Positions 18,165 to 27,546 are shown, counted from the first letter of the stretch. The stretch: 64,000 nucleotides of DNA from Thalassolituus sp. UBA674 (GCA_002298335.1 DBNK01000027.1:1-64000), one strand, 5' to 3'. The notes: generated from the sequence alone by a model not told the origin. Program-made: numbers and translations.

Positions 18165-19103
18165 TCAGATCATCCTTTTCTTCTGGTAGCGGACCCACTC
18201 AGCCTGCTCGGCTGTCAATGAATAGCCCCGCTCCATGCGCTCCAGTTCAGAGCGTGCTGCCTGAATTTCTCCGGCGTCTTTCAACGCCTGAAAACGCGCC
18301 ATCGCCCACTCTGCCTGACGCGGGTAAATCTGCGTCAGCTTGCCATACTGAGCGGCGGCCTGAGGGTAGAGGCGGAATATGTGCAGCCCCGGGGCAACGA
18401 CCTTCAGCCAGGAAGGATCTTCCAGCCCACTGTTGCTGCGGTAAATATCCAGAAACTGCTCCAGCGCTCCCTGATCCACATACACCCGGGCTTTCAGGGT
18501 CAGATAGTCCGGTTCATTGGCACGCATCAACGCCTGATTCAGCAGGCTCAGGGTACTGGCGTAATCGCCTTCCTGATAACTGGTGACCGCCCTTTTATAA
18601 AGATCGCGGGCCGCCCGTTCTTTCTGGGTAACCACCACGCTGCCTTTGGCCGGTTTTGTCTCAGTGCGGTCCGCTGTAATGGTCTGACGTGGCTCAGGCG
18701 ACACAATGCCAGATACTGACGCCGCACTGACAGCCGCCGGACGCACAACCGCTGACTGGGGCTGTGCAGCAGAAGCCGCGGTCAGATTCACCGTGACCGG
18801 TGCCAGAGTCTGCGGCAGGGTACTCTCAGTCACCGGCGGTTTTTCCGCTGTCTTCTGCACAGACGGCGCGGCAACCCCGGTCGTCTGTGGCAAAGCCACC
18901 TGACCACCGCTGAACAGCAGATTCAGATTGAACAGGTCCGGACGCAGATAGGTAGCCAGCATTAACCCCACCAATACCAGCACGATCAGCCAGACCAACC
19001 CACCGCGTGAACTGGCCTTCTCGGCGGCGTAGCCACTGCCCGGTTGTTCCGTACGGGCCTCGCGGTTATCAATATCCTGCAGTACCTGATGAATAAGGCT
19101 CAT
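18165..19103 (-). CDS. mshN: MSHA biogenesis protein MshN (TPR)
   Basis: A protein of 312 residues with a short cytoplasmic start (MSLIHQVLQDIDNRE, the family's N-terminal pattern), one membrane segment (VWLIVLVLVGLMLATYL, about 35-51), a low-complexity Ala/Thr/Pro/Val linker (about 70-150) and a TPR-like alpha-helical periplasmic domain. The N-terminus also resembles GspB-type proteins that pair with ExeA-like ATPases, which fits the neighbour mshM. Its start overlaps the mshM stop. Confidence 0.85.
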   Translation of the reverse strand: MSLIHQVLQDIDNREARTEQPGSGYAAEKASSRGGLVWLIVLVLVGLMLATYLRPDLFNLNLLFSGGQVALPQTTGVAAPSVQKTAEKPPVTESTLPQTLAPVTVNLTAASAAQPQSAVVRPAAVSAASVSGIVSPEPRQTITADRTETKPAKGSVVVTQKERAARDLYKRAVTSYQEGDYASTLSLLNQALMRANEPDYLTLKARVYVDQGALEQFLDIYRSNSGLEDPSWLKVVAPGLHIFRLYPQAAAQYGKLTQIYPRQAEWAMARFQALKDAGEIQAARSELERMERGYSLTAEQAEWVRYQKKRMI

Positions 19104-19993
19104 ACCGCTTTCCTCAATCCACCAGCGAGCAGAATCCGCTGCAGCCAGCCGTTACTGCGGCGTACGCTGTCGGTATCGGCAATGGCCATGCGCACGTATT
19201 TTTCTTTCACGGTGCGCTCGCCACGCCCAAAGGCAATCAGCAGGGCTTTATCAGCAATCACATTGGCCAGCCGGGGAATACCGTAGGTACAGAACAGCAG
19301 CGACTGCACCGCCTGGCGGGTAAACAGCGGAGCTCCGGTATAACCGGCCTGATTCAGACGGGCATTCAGGTAATGGCTCAGGGCCTGCACATCCGCCAGC
19401 GGACTCAGACGGGCACTGGTGGTAATTCGCTGATTCAGCTGACGCAGATCCTGACGCGCCAGGATCTGATCCAGTTCTGGCTGACCGAAAAGGACGATGT
19501 GCACCAGCTTCTGGCGTTCGGTTTCCAGATTGGAAATCAGGCGCAGGGCTTCCAGTGTTTCCACCGGCATCGACTGAGCTTCATCGATCACCAGCACCAG
19601 CTTGCGTCCGGCACGGGCGGTATCCAGCAGGTACTGCTGAATGGCGTGCTGCATTTCATTGATACGTGTGCTGTGTTTTACCCCCAGCTCGCGGGCCAGT
19701 GCACGCCACAATGCCACCGACGACATTGCCGGATTCGGGATATAGGCTGTGACCCACTGGTCGGTCTGCAGATAGCGCAACAGACGACGGCACAACAGGG
19801 TTTTACCTGTGCCGACTTCGCCGGTAATTTTGATGAACCCTTCACCGGCGCTGAGACCGTATAAAATCGAATCGAAAGCCGCACTGTGATCCGGCAGGTT
19901 CACATAAAAACCGGTATCCGGGGTGAGAGAAAATGGTGTTTCTCTCAGACCGAAAAAGTGCTCACAGGAATGTTTGACTTCCGTGATATCCAT
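19100..19993 (-). CDS. mshM: MSHA biogenesis ATPase MshM (ExeA-like AAA+)
   Basis: A 297-residue cytoplasmic AAA+ ATPase of the ExeA/GspA type. Walker A is GEVGTGKTLLCRRLL and Walker B is KLVLVIDEAQSMP, followed by the sensor region FGQPELD. It starts with the family pattern HFFGLRETPFSLTPD. In Aeromonas the relative ExeA helps build the secretin, so MshM with MshN probably positions the MshL channel. The ATG at 19993 was chosen because GGAG lies 8 bases upstream; a GTG three codons earlier overlaps the mshL stop. Confidence 0.9.
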   Translation of the reverse strand: MDITEVKHSCEHFFGLRETPFSLTPDTGFYVNLPDHSAAFDSILYGLSAGEGFIKITGEVGTGKTLLCRRLLRYLQTDQWVTAYIPNPAMSSVALWRALARELGVKHSTRINEMQHAIQQYLLDTARAGRKLVLVIDEAQSMPVETLEALRLISNLETERQKLVHIVLFGQPELDQILARQDLRQLNQRITTSARLSPLADVQALSHYLNARLNQAGYTGAPLFTRQAVQSLLFCTYGIPRLANVIADKALLIAFGRGERTVKEKYVRMAIADTDSVRRSNGWLQRILLAGGLRKAV

Positions 19994-19995
19994 TC

Positions 19996-21609
19996 TTACC
20001 ACTCCGGCATCATGACGCGGGAATATTTACGGTTCAGTTCTTCCATCTGCTGCGGTGACATTCTGGAATCAATAATTTTCGGCTGGATCAGAATCACCAG
20101 TTCGCTCTGCTGCTTTTCTTCACGGGTCTGACGGAACAGACCACCCAGCAGCGGAATGCTGCCCAGTACAGGGACCTTGGCGACGGTTTTCACATTGCGG
20201 TTCTGCATCAGGCCGCCGATAACCACAATCTGACCGGAACGGGCACGGATGATGGAGTCGGTTTCACGCACTTCGCTGTAAGCCAGCGGCAGGTTGTACT
20301 CATCACCGTTGAGTTCAATGATTTTCTGGCGCTCAGACACATCGGTCACCGTCGGGTGCACGTGCAGGGTGATTTCCTCGTCTTCACCAATCTGCGGCGT
20401 CACGTCTAACGCAATGCCGGAGAAAAAGGACGTCAGTTCAATTTCCGGTGTGTCGGACGTGGTTGCCGAAGTGGTGGTCGTGGTGTTTTTGATGTTGGTG
20501 ACAAAATATTCATCACTGCCCACTTTAATCACGGCTTTCTGGTTATTCACAGTGGCAATACGCGGACTGGAAAGTACATCCACATCACCCTGTGTTTCGA
20601 GCAGGCTCAGTGCGCCAAGGAAGTCTCCGGCATCCACATTGAGGGTAAAAATACCGCCGATCTGATCCGGGTTTTCCAGCACTTCTGAAGTCTGACCGGC
20701 CCAGACATCGTTCTTGCCGGTCTGTGCGGCGATGGTGTTCCAGTTAATACCGGCCTGGAATCCGTCGCTCAGCTGCACTTCGACAATTTTGGCTTCAATC
20801 AGCACCTGACGCAGCGCGGTCAGTTCACTGCGCTCCAGATAATTCTGCACCATAGACACCGTCAGCGGCATGGCACGCACAATCACCAGACCCGCATGGG
20901 CATCAATCACCACCTGTGAATCTTTGTCCTTCGAGGTCATCAGGTCGAGAGTGTTCTGCAGGTCCTGCCAGAATTCTGAACCAGACTCGGTTTCCACTTC
21001 ACTGGAATTCACCTGAGTGGTTTCACTGGAGGAAAAGCTGGTGTTGTTACTGGTGGTCGTGTTGCTGCTGTTTTCAGTACGGCCATTGCTCACGCGCATG
21101 CCGGAGCGGCCATAACGTTTTACGTTGAGATAATTGATCGGGAAAATGCGGGTCTGCAGCGATGCCGGTAAAATCTGAATACCGTAATCGGACTTCACAA
21201 AATCGTAGCCGTAGGTGTCACGCACCGCTTTCAGGGCTTCGGTCACCGTGACATTGCGCAGATTCATACTGATGGTACCCGCCACATCCGGGTGGACCAC
21301 GATATTGTCATCGGTACCGTCAACCAGACTGTTGAAAAAGGCGTCGGCGGGAACCTGATCGGCGACCACATTAAAACGCACCGCCTCTTCATCTGGCTGC
21401 TCCACTTCAGGCAGCAGATCCCGAGGAGCCAGATCTTTCGGCTTCCACTCTTCTGCTTTCAGCAGTTGAGGACTGGGTTGTTTGGTGACGGCTGCATCGT
21501 CTTCCACTGGTTCCGGAGTCACGGCCGCACAGGCACACAGAAGCAGAGGGAGCAATAACACCAACCCCTTGCCGGTTGCTCTATAACGCATGTTCAGATG
21601 CTGTATCAC
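19996..21609 (-). CDS. mshL: MSHA outer-membrane secretin MshL
   Basis: A protein of 537 residues that forms the pore through which the pilus leaves the cell. It has a lipoprotein-like signal (LLLPLLLCACAAV), a short N0-type region, secretin_N repeats and the conserved secretin end: VEVQLSDGFQAGINW, then SGQIVVIGGLMQNRN and VPVLGSIPLLGGLFR. A Ser/Thr/Asn-rich insert (about 180-210) and a Thr run near residue 378 are low-complexity. The frame begins with GTG at 21609, which has AGGA 8 bases upstream; the ATG at 21591 has no such site, so the GTG start seems better. Confidence 0.92.
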   Translation of the reverse strand: MIQHLNMRYRATGKGLVLLLPLLLCACAAVTPEPVEDDAAVTKQPSPQLLKAEEWKPKDLAPRDLLPEVEQPDEEAVRFNVVADQVPADAFFNSLVDGTDDNIVVHPDVAGTISMNLRNVTVTEALKAVRDTYGYDFVKSDYGIQILPASLQTRIFPINYLNVKRYGRSGMRVSNGRTENSSNTTTSNNTSFSSSETTQVNSSEVETESGSEFWQDLQNTLDLMTSKDKDSQVVIDAHAGLVIVRAMPLTVSMVQNYLERSELTALRQVLIEAKIVEVQLSDGFQAGINWNTIAAQTGKNDVWAGQTSEVLENPDQIGGIFTLNVDAGDFLGALSLLETQGDVDVLSSPRIATVNNQKAVIKVGSDEYFVTNIKNTTTTTSATTSDTPEIELTSFFSGIALDVTPQIGEDEEITLHVHPTVTDVSERQKIIELNGDEYNLPLAYSEVRETDSIIRARSGQIVVIGGLMQNRNVKTVAKVPVLGSIPLLGGLFRQTREEKQQSELVILIQPKIIDSRMSPQQMEELNRKYSRVMMPEW

Positions 21610-21623
21610 AATGAAAATCCTGT

Positions 21624-21965
21624 TTAACGAACAACGTCTTTCGTTTTATTAATTAAAGACAGTTTTTTGCGGTTTTGCCTGTAATTCACGACTACAGAGT
21701 CCGCGGAAATACTGAGCACCCTGGCACCATCGACAGTCTCGCCTTTTTTTACCACCTGGCCGTTAATGACTGCCCGGTTACCCGATGATGACAATAAGAT
21801 CTGCTGCAGACGGATACCGGCTTCCGGTTGCGGAAGCTCTTCCATCGTAGACTGCATGACCTGCAGCGCTGCCGGAGGACGGGTCGGGTCTTCTGCAGAC
21901 TGAACAGCAGAAGCACCCAGTAACACGCCGACAATCAGAACCCGCCGGATCATTGCATCAGTCAC
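21624..21965 (-). CDS. mshK: MSHA biogenesis protein MshK (PilP-like)
   Basis: A protein of 113 residues with a signal-peptide-like N-terminus (VLIVGVLLGASAVQSAEDPTRPP) and a short beta-rich domain (LQQILLSSSGNRAVINGQ and KGETVDGARVLSI). This matches MshK, a periplasmic partner of the secretin with the logic of PilP/GspC. It overlaps the mshJ stop and precedes mshL, as in other loci. Confidence 0.82.
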   Translation of the reverse strand: MTDAMIRRVLIVGVLLGASAVQSAEDPTRPPAALQVMQSTMEELPQPEAGIRLQQILLSSSGNRAVINGQVVKKGETVDGARVLSISADSVVVNYRQNRKKLSLINKTKDVVR

Positions 21966-22620
21966 GGAGAATCTCCTCAGAGGTGTTCAGGGTATAAACT
22001 TCCAGCGTTAACAGACCCTGCGGATATTCAGTGACCTGGTAATCCAGCATTTTCCAGTAAAGCTTCCAGTTCATGCTGTCCAGACGATGCAGATAACTGA
22101 CAATGCTGGAAAAATCCGACTTCATTTCTATGCGGACGCCATGACGGAACAGACGCACGTCAGAGAAATTATCGTTAATAACAATGTTTTCTCCTGGTGT
22201 GTTTTCCATGGCGACCAGTTTCATACCTTTTTCCTGCGCCATCAGCCCTTCCAGGACGGCGGTCATTTCTGACGGAGCCACCAGCGTGTCGGTACGCTCA
22301 TGTATGCGGTCGTTAATTACGCTCTGCTGGCGTTTTATTTTTTCCAGATCGTCACGGACAGCAGCATTCGGGTCCAGAACCGGAGACTCGCGCAGGCGTT
22401 TGAGATGTTCTTCCATGCGCAGCACATTATTTTCCATGCTGTTAGCCTGATTCCGGTTGGCTTCTGCGGGTGTCCACAGAGGTGTGGCGATCAGCAGGAG
22501 ATACACCGCCGCAATAAGAACATGCGACGTAATCAGCACCAGTATCCGTTCGCGCTCGGACAGCTCGCGGTATTTTTCGAGCAGTTCCTGAACCTGAGGC
22601 CGTTGCCACCATAACGTCAT
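21958..22620 (-). CDS. mshJ: MSHA biogenesis protein MshJ (PilO-like)
   Basis: A protein of 220 residues with one membrane segment (ILVLITSHVLIAAVYLLLIA, about 26-45), a coiled-coil stretch (about 60-110) and a small C-terminal alpha/beta domain. It resembles PilO/GspM alignment proteins and fills the mshJ slot. It forms the inner-membrane alignment complex with MshI and MshI2, by family analogy. Confidence 0.85.
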   Translation of the reverse strand: MTLWWQRPQVQELLEKYRELSERERILVLITSHVLIAAVYLLLIATPLWTPAEANRNQANSMENNVLRMEEHLKRLRESPVLDPNAAVRDDLEKIKRQQSVINDRIHERTDTLVAPSEMTAVLEGLMAQEKGMKLVAMENTPGENIVINDNFSDVRLFRHGVRIEMKSDFSSIVSYLHRLDSMNWKLYWKMLDYQVTEYPQGLLTLEVYTLNTSEEILRD

Positions 22621-22635
22621 CTTTCGTACCTCTTC

Positions 22636-23304
22636 TTACAGTTGCCGCATGATGGCGCGGGAGGTAAGCACGGTCTGCTCTGTCGCCCCACTCTCATCGC
22701 CTTTATTCCGGGTATCCAGCACAAAACTCAGATAGGATTTTTCATCTTCCTGACCCACCTGAATAAAGCGGAATGAACGCCCCTGATACGACGGTTTATC
22801 AAGCAGTGAGCCTGCATAAGCAGACACTTTGACCGGGTCAAAGGCATGACCTGTCAGGCGCACGTGATGACCTTCATCCGAGAAACGGAAACCCGACAGC
22901 CAGACCCCGCTCACCCGCTGTTCGCTGAGGTCTGTGACCAGGCCACTGAACGAATGGCTCTCGCCAATGTCCTGCTGTGTCAGGTACTGCAGAATACGGC
23001 GACTGCTTTCCAGGCTGTTTCCGGCACTGTCCCGTTCGGCGACCAGGGCCGGGTCAAGCTGCAGCGATGGCCGCTCGTTCTCGATATTGGAGACCTGTCT
23101 TTCCACGTCGCTCTGCTTCATCGATATGCGCTGGAAATATGCCGACTGAACATAACCGTTAATCAGCAGTCCGCCGATCAGTACAACGGCAAACACAGCG
23201 TGCAGACCCACGCCGACCAGAATGAACTTCAGATCATCCGGCAGACGCGGCGGTTTGAATTCATCCAGATAAAAATCAATACTTTGCTTAACTTCCCAGC
23301 TCAT
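22636..23304 (-). CDS. MSHA biogenesis protein MshI2 (PilN-like)
   Basis: A protein of 222 residues with a short cytoplasmic N-terminus starting MSWEVKQSIDFYLDEFKP, one membrane helix (LHAVFAVVLIGGLLINGYV), a coiled-coil and a C-terminal beta domain ending in MRQL. It resembles PilN, with the cytoplasmic motif (NF/DFYLDEFKPP) that binds PilM-like partners. The PilM-like partner is the upstream MshI, whose 3' end overlaps this start by 17 bases. Confidence 0.8.
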   Translation of the reverse strand: MSWEVKQSIDFYLDEFKPPRLPDDLKFILVGVGLHAVFAVVLIGGLLINGYVQSAYFQRISMKQSDVERQVSNIENERPSLQLDPALVAERDSAGNSLESSRRILQYLTQQDIGESHSFSGLVTDLSEQRVSGVWLSGFRFSDEGHHVRLTGHAFDPVKVSAYAGSLLDKPSYQGRSFRFIQVGQEDEKSYLSFVLDTRNKGDESGATEQTVLTSRAIMRQL

Positions 23305-24244
23305 AGCTGAGTGCCCCCCCCAATGCCATGGCCAGCGATGCCGTCAGCGGCCGGTTGTCTTCCTGACGGTTAAAGTGACTTTCCAGTGAGAGCACACCCA
23401 CAGGGGTATTCAGATATTCCTCAAGATCCAGCAGGGTTTCGGTAATGTCTGAGAAATCCGGACGCATCACCCACAGCTGATCTACAGCGCCGAGGCCGAG
23501 CTGGCTTTCGAAGTAATCCATCGAACGCTGTAACTCCAGCGCCAGTACATCCATACGGCTGTTGACCGGTGCCATGCTCAGACCTGATGAATCACCACCT
23601 TCTGCCGGACCACGTGCGTGGTCCAGATCCGCTGTGCCCAATGAAATCTGACGGGAAAAATAAAACGCGCCGTTGCGGTAGATATAAACAATGCCGGAAT
23701 GGGCTTCGAGCCTGAGTACCGCAACACTGTTCTCCTGATCCATCTGCGCCAGCAGATTAAGAGCACATAGTTCGTTGATATTAATCTGTTGCAGGTGCAG
23801 GCTGTTCTGACGGCAGAAAGACACGATATCTTTGATATAGGAGTGGTCGGTGATCGCCGCATAGGCCATGCTCATGCGACCCTGATAAATGTCGCCGGGC
23901 AGCGGAAAAGCCTGCAGTACTTTGCCTTCCGCTGAGCCTCCGGTGAGTTCCGCGATGCGGAAACCCAGGGCTTCACTCAACTCTTCTGCCGGTACCGGGG
24001 GAGCTTCAACCAGATGCAGGTCATAACGGTCAACATCCATGCAGGCGATGACCGGCAGGTCCGTCAGCTGCTCTTCTTTAATCCACTCGGTAATGCCTTC
24101 GAACCCCTGTTCATCCGGGGCTGGCTGATAGCTTTTTTCTACTCCGCGCGGGGTACAGAGAACAGCCCAGAGCTGCCCCTTATTCTGTTCGATACCGATA
24201 CATCCGCGAAGTCTGTTACGCTTCTTAAGCCAAGGTAATGTCAT
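23288..24244 (-). CDS. mshI: MSHA biogenesis protein MshI (PilM-like)
   Basis: First gene of the MSHA operon. It has 318 residues with no membrane segment and an actin-like PilM/GspL fold suggested by IGIEQNKGQLWAVLCTPRG near the start and AVLRLEAHSGIVYIYRNGAF in the middle. It is a cytoplasmic scaffold that would bind the tail of MshI2. The start codon lies only four bases after a large leader hairpin (24249-24287). mshH, the csrD-like gene often beside mshI, is absent. Confidence 0.85.
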   Translation of the reverse strand: MTLPWLKKRNRLRGCIGIEQNKGQLWAVLCTPRGVEKSYQPAPDEQGFEGITEWIKEEQLTDLPVIACMDVDRYDLHLVEAPPVPAEELSEALGFRIAELTGGSAEGKVLQAFPLPGDIYQGRMSMAYAAITDHSYIKDIVSFCRQNSLHLQQININELCALNLLAQMDQENSVAVLRLEAHSGIVYIYRNGAFYFSRQISLGTADLDHARGPAEGGDSSGLSMAPVNSRMDVLALELQRSMDYFESQLGLGAVDQLWVMRPDFSDITETLLDLEEYLNTPVGVLSLESHFNRQEDNRPLTASLAMALGGALSYELGS

Positions 24245-24248
24245 GCTC

Positions 24249-24311
24249 GTCTACACAGAAATTTGCCTGATGAAATTCAGTGTAGACCATATATAGCGAA
24301 CCGATGGTCTA
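24249..24311 (-). promoter_or_regulatory. Leader hairpin and inverted repeats before the MSHA operon
   Basis: GTCTACACAGAAATTT (24249-24264) and AAATTCAGTGTAGAC (24273-24287) can pair over most of their length around an 8 base loop, ending 4 bases before the mshI start codon. A second inverted repeat, TAGACCAT (24283-24290) and ATGGTCTA (24304-24311), overlaps it. The two could be alternative structures in the mRNA leader or a protein operator. The usual ribosome-binding purines are poor here. Confidence 0.55.
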
Positions 24312-24377
24312 ACCATCCGGGCCTGACTATAATGTCTTTACATACCTCTTCAGAACGCCTCCTGACATACCCCTCAC

Positions 24378-24842
24378 ATGTTCAACATTGTACTTTTTGA
24401 ACCGGAAATTCCCCCGAATACCGGCAATATCATCCGCCTCTGTGCCAATACCGGCTGCCAGTTGCACCTGATTGAGCCACTGGGTTTCCGTATGGAAGAA
24501 AAAAGCCTGAGACGGGCCGGACTGGACTATCGAGAATGGGCGGAAGTGCGCATTCACAAAGACTACGAAAGTTTTCTGAGGGATGAACAGCCAGAAACGC
24601 TGTACGCACTGACCACCAAAGGCCGTGTCTGCCATTCTGAAGCCAGATTCAGTGAAGGGGATTATCTGATGTTCGGGCCTGAAACCCGGGGGCTGCCCGC
24701 AGACATACGCGCACAGATTCCACAGACGCAGTGGTTACGCCTGCCAATGCTGCCACACAGCCGCAGCATGAATCTCTCCAATGCCGTGGCGGTGATGGTC
24801 TATGAGGCCTGGCGCCAGCTGGGTTACTCCGGCGGCGCCTGA
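24378..24842 (+). CDS. trmL: tRNA (cytidine/uridine-34-2'-O)-methyltransferase TrmL
   Basis: SPOUT methyltransferase that modifies the wobble base of tRNA-Leu isoacceptors. It has 154 residues, the family length, with the N-terminal pattern MFNIVLFEPEIPPNTGNIIR, the SAM-knot text LMFGPETRGLP and the C-terminal LPMLPHSRSMNLSNAVAV. A TATAAT at 24328-24333 is a possible -10. It is convergent with secB, with stops 14 bp apart, and divergent from the MSHA operon. Confidence 0.95.
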   Translation: MFNIVLFEPEIPPNTGNIIRLCANTGCQLHLIEPLGFRMEEKSLRRAGLDYREWAEVRIHKDYESFLRDEQPETLYALTTKGRVCHSEARFSEGDYLMFGPETRGLPADIRAQIPQTQWLRLPMLPHSRSMNLSNAVAVMVYEAWRQLGYSGGA

Positions 24843-24856
24843 CCTGACGGAACAGC

Positions 24857-25333
24857 TCAGTGAGTCTGTTCTGCCTCAGCGTCACCCTGCTGTTGCTGGG
24901 CCTGCTGCACTTCCTGCATCTTCTTGTGATACAGGGCTTCAAAGTTGACCGGCGCCAGCATCAGTGCCGGGAAACCACCTTTGATAACCAGACTGTCGAC
25001 GTTCTCGCGCAGATACGGGAACAGCATGTTCGGACACATGATACCCAGCACAGGGCCCATCTGCTGTTCAGGAATGTTGCGGGCAATGAACAGACCACAC
25101 TGTTCCAGTTCCACCAGGAAGGCAGTCTCGTCTTCCAGCTTGGCGGTAACCGTTGCCTTCAGAGTCACTTCAAACTGACCTTCTTCCAGCGTTTTGACCA
25201 CAGACCCCAGATCCAGTTTGATTTCCGGTTTCCAGGCCTTGCGGAAAGTGTCAGGTAAGTTAGGTGCTTCAAAGGAAGCGTCACGCAGGTAAATGCGCTG
25301 CAGTGCAAACTGCTGTTGCTGATTCTCAGACAT
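24857..25333 (-). CDS. secB: Protein-export chaperone SecB
   Basis: Cytoplasmic tetrameric chaperone that keeps preproteins unfolded for SecA. It has 158 residues with the family patterns FALQRIYLRDASFEAPNLP at the start and GPVLGIMCPNMLFPYLRENV in the second half. The C-terminal tail is Gln/Glu-rich. It follows the rhodanese gene by about 30 bp, probably in one operon. A glutaredoxin gene (grxC), often found between these two, is absent. Confidence 0.95.
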   Translation of the reverse strand: MSENQQQQFALQRIYLRDASFEAPNLPDTFRKAWKPEIKLDLGSVVKTLEEGQFEVTLKATVTAKLEDETAFLVELEQCGLFIARNIPEQQMGPVLGIMCPNMLFPYLRENVDSLVIKGGFPALMLAPVNFEALYHKKMQEVQQAQQQQGDAEAEQTH

Positions 25334-25363
25334 GTGTTCGTCTCTTATTCGGTATTAGAGGAA

Positions 25364-25777
25364 TTATTTTTTCACCAGAGGCAGTTTCTGGTTGGTCCAC
25401 TCCATCATGCCGCCGCTCATGCGCAGCGCATTGAAGCCTTTCTCACGCAGCATCTTACCGGCCATACTGACCGTCTGACCGGTTTTGCACACCAGAATCA
25501 GCGGACGCTTCTTAAAGGGGTCCAGCTCACCCATACGCTCGGCCAGACTGGAATACGGGATGTTCACCGCATCAACCAGATGACCCGTGGCAAAGTCTTT
25601 CTTGTCGCGGATATCCAGCACCACGGCGTCTTCCTGGTTGATCATACGCACGGCTTCAGCGGTACTGACCGATGGCCCGTTACGGCGGTTGTTGTCCCAC
25701 AGCAGGGCAATCAGGAAAAACAGCCAGATGGCGACCATCCACCAGTGGTTTGTAGCAAATTCGATAAACTGTGCCAT
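25364..25777 (-). CDS. Membrane-anchored rhodanese-like protein
   Basis: A protein of 137 residues from the chosen ATG. One N-terminal membrane segment (WWMVAIWLFFLIALLW) precedes a rhodanese domain (about 35-135) with the likely catalytic loop LVCKTGQTVSMAG, where the Cys would carry persulfide. It resembles YibN, which sits next to secB in E. coli. The frame extends to 25855, but the extra 26 residues are not family-like. It is divergent from gpmI. Confidence 0.88.
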   Translation of the reverse strand: MAQFIEFATNHWWMVAIWLFFLIALLWDNNRRNGPSVSTAEAVRMINQEDAVVLDIRDKKDFATGHLVDAVNIPYSSLAERMGELDPFKKRPLILVCKTGQTVSMAGKMLREKGFNALRMSGGMMEWTNQKLPLVKK

Positions 25778-25983
25778 GTACTCGATCTGATAGTAGTTAA
25801 ACCGGGGCGGCAGTATACCGTCACCGGCGCCGGGTCTCCACAGCTGAACGGCCACTGCGGCACGTCAGCCGGGTCAGTCCTGTCGGCTCTGTCCCGTGGG
25901 CATTGCGCCGCAGGTTAGCAAGGAACGCACCGGGTAAGGTACAATTCTCAGGAATTGATATCAGAATCCGTACGGGATACACC

Positions 25984-27516
25984 ATGAGTTCACGACCCAA
26001 ACCAACAGCCCTGATCATTCTTGATGGCTGGGGCCACCGCACTGAGACCGACAACAACGCCATTGCCAACGCGGCTACTCCGACCTGGGATCACCTGCTG
26101 CAGGACTACCCCAGCACCCTGATCCAGACCTCAGGCATCGCCGTGGGTCTGCCGGACGGTCAGATGGGTAACTCCGAAGTTGGCCACATGAACTTAGGCG
26201 CCGGTCGCGTCGTGTACCAGAACTACACCCGTATCAACAAAGCCATCGCTGACGGCGAACTGATCACCAACCCGGCCCTGGCCAGCGCCATGGACAAAGC
26301 CGCTGCCAGCGGTAAAGCCGTTCACCTGCTGGGCCTGCTGTCCCCCGGTGGCGTCCACAGCCACGAAGATCATGTCATCGCCCTGCTGGATATGGCGCGT
26401 GAAAAAGGCGTCAGCCAGGTCTGGATTCACGCCATTCTCGACGGTCGCGACATGCCACCTCGCTCGGCTGAACCATCGCTCAGACGCATCAGTGAGCACT
26501 GTGCCAGCCTCGGCAACGCCGCCATTGCCACTGTGGTTGGCCGCTTCTTCGCCATGGACCGCGACAACCGCTGGGACCGGGTAAAGAAAGCCTACGACGC
26601 CATGACGGCAAGTGCTGCCTTCAGCGCGCCGACCGCCGTGGATGCCCTGCAGGCCGCTTATGAGCGTGATGAAAACGATGAATTCGTCAGCGCCACGGTT
26701 ATCGGTGACGGTGCAGGCCGTATTGCTGATGGCGACGCCGTAATCTGTTTTAACTTCCGTCCCGACCGCGCCCGGGAAATCACCCGTGCCTTTGTTGACG
26801 ATGACTTCAGCGGCTTTGAGCGCTCTGTCCGCCCGGCTCTGTGTGATTACGTCATGATGACCGAATACGCTGCCGATATTCCGGCCAGCTGCGCCTACCC
26901 GCCGGAAGGGCTGAGCAACGGCATCGGCGAGTACATCTCGGCACAGGGCATGACCCAGCTGCGCATTGCCGAGACCGAGAAGTACGCCCACGTCACCTTC
27001 TTTTTCTCCGGTGGTCAGGAAGCAGAATACGAAGGTGAAACCCGCATTCTGGTGAAATCTCCGGATGTCGCCACCTACGACCTCAAGCCGGAAATGAGCG
27101 CTCCGGAAGTCACGGACAAGCTGGTCGAAGCCATCAGAGAACAGAAGTATGATCTGATCGTGTGTAACTACGCCAACGGCGACATGGTCGGTCATACCGG
27201 TGTTTACGACGCCGCAGTAAAAGCCGCGGAGTGCATTGATGCCTGCCTGAAGCGGGTCACCGATGCCCTGCTGGAAGTGGGAGGCGAGTGTCTGATCACC
27301 GCTGACCACGGCAACGCCGAGCAGATGCTGGACGACAACCACCAGCCGATGACCCAGCACACCACCGGCCCGGTGAATCTGATTTACGTCAGCCAGCGTG
27401 CCGCCACGATTAAAGAGGGCAGTCTGTGCGACATTTCACCGACCCTGCTTGATATCATGGGCATTGAACAACCGAAGGAAATGACCGGACATTCCCTGCT
27501 TTCGTTTGCAGACTGA
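25984..27516 (+). CDS. gpmI: 2,3-bisphosphoglycerate-independent phosphoglycerate mutase
   Basis: Glycolytic enzyme interconverting 3- and 2-phosphoglycerate, Mn-dependent and of the alkaline phosphatase superfamily. It has 510 residues, the normal length. The N-terminus TALIILDGWGHR carries a metal-binding Asp; the phosphoserine loop is QMGNSEVGHMNLGAGR with Ser64, and the second metal-binding site includes YANGDMVGHTG and ITADHGNAEQM. The ATG at 25984 matches the family start; the open frame from 25903 does not. It heads a + strand run with envC and ctp, an order common in gammaproteobacteria. Confidence 0.97.
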   Translation: MSSRPKPTALIILDGWGHRTETDNNAIANAATPTWDHLLQDYPSTLIQTSGIAVGLPDGQMGNSEVGHMNLGAGRVVYQNYTRINKAIADGELITNPALASAMDKAAASGKAVHLLGLLSPGGVHSHEDHVIALLDMAREKGVSQVWIHAILDGRDMPPRSAEPSLRRISEHCASLGNAAIATVVGRFFAMDRDNRWDRVKKAYDAMTASAAFSAPTAVDALQAAYERDENDEFVSATVIGDGAGRIADGDAVICFNFRPDRAREITRAFVDDDFSGFERSVRPALCDYVMMTEYAADIPASCAYPPEGLSNGIGEYISAQGMTQLRIAETEKYAHVTFFFSGGQEAEYEGETRILVKSPDVATYDLKPEMSAPEVTDKLVEAIREQKYDLIVCNYANGDMVGHTGVYDAAVKAAECIDACLKRVTDALLEVGGECLITADHGNAEQMLDDNHQPMTQHTTGPVNLIYVSQRAATIKEGSLCDISPTLLDIMGIEQPKEMTGHSLLSFAD

Positions 27517-27546
27517 CCAGTAACCTGAACGGAATACGTTGAACGG

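Noticed and set aside
26194..27360. 388-codon open frame on the minus strand opposite gpmI
   Set aside because: gpmI on the plus strand is certain from its motifs and full length; the antisense frame is a by-product of codon use and has no recognisable family.
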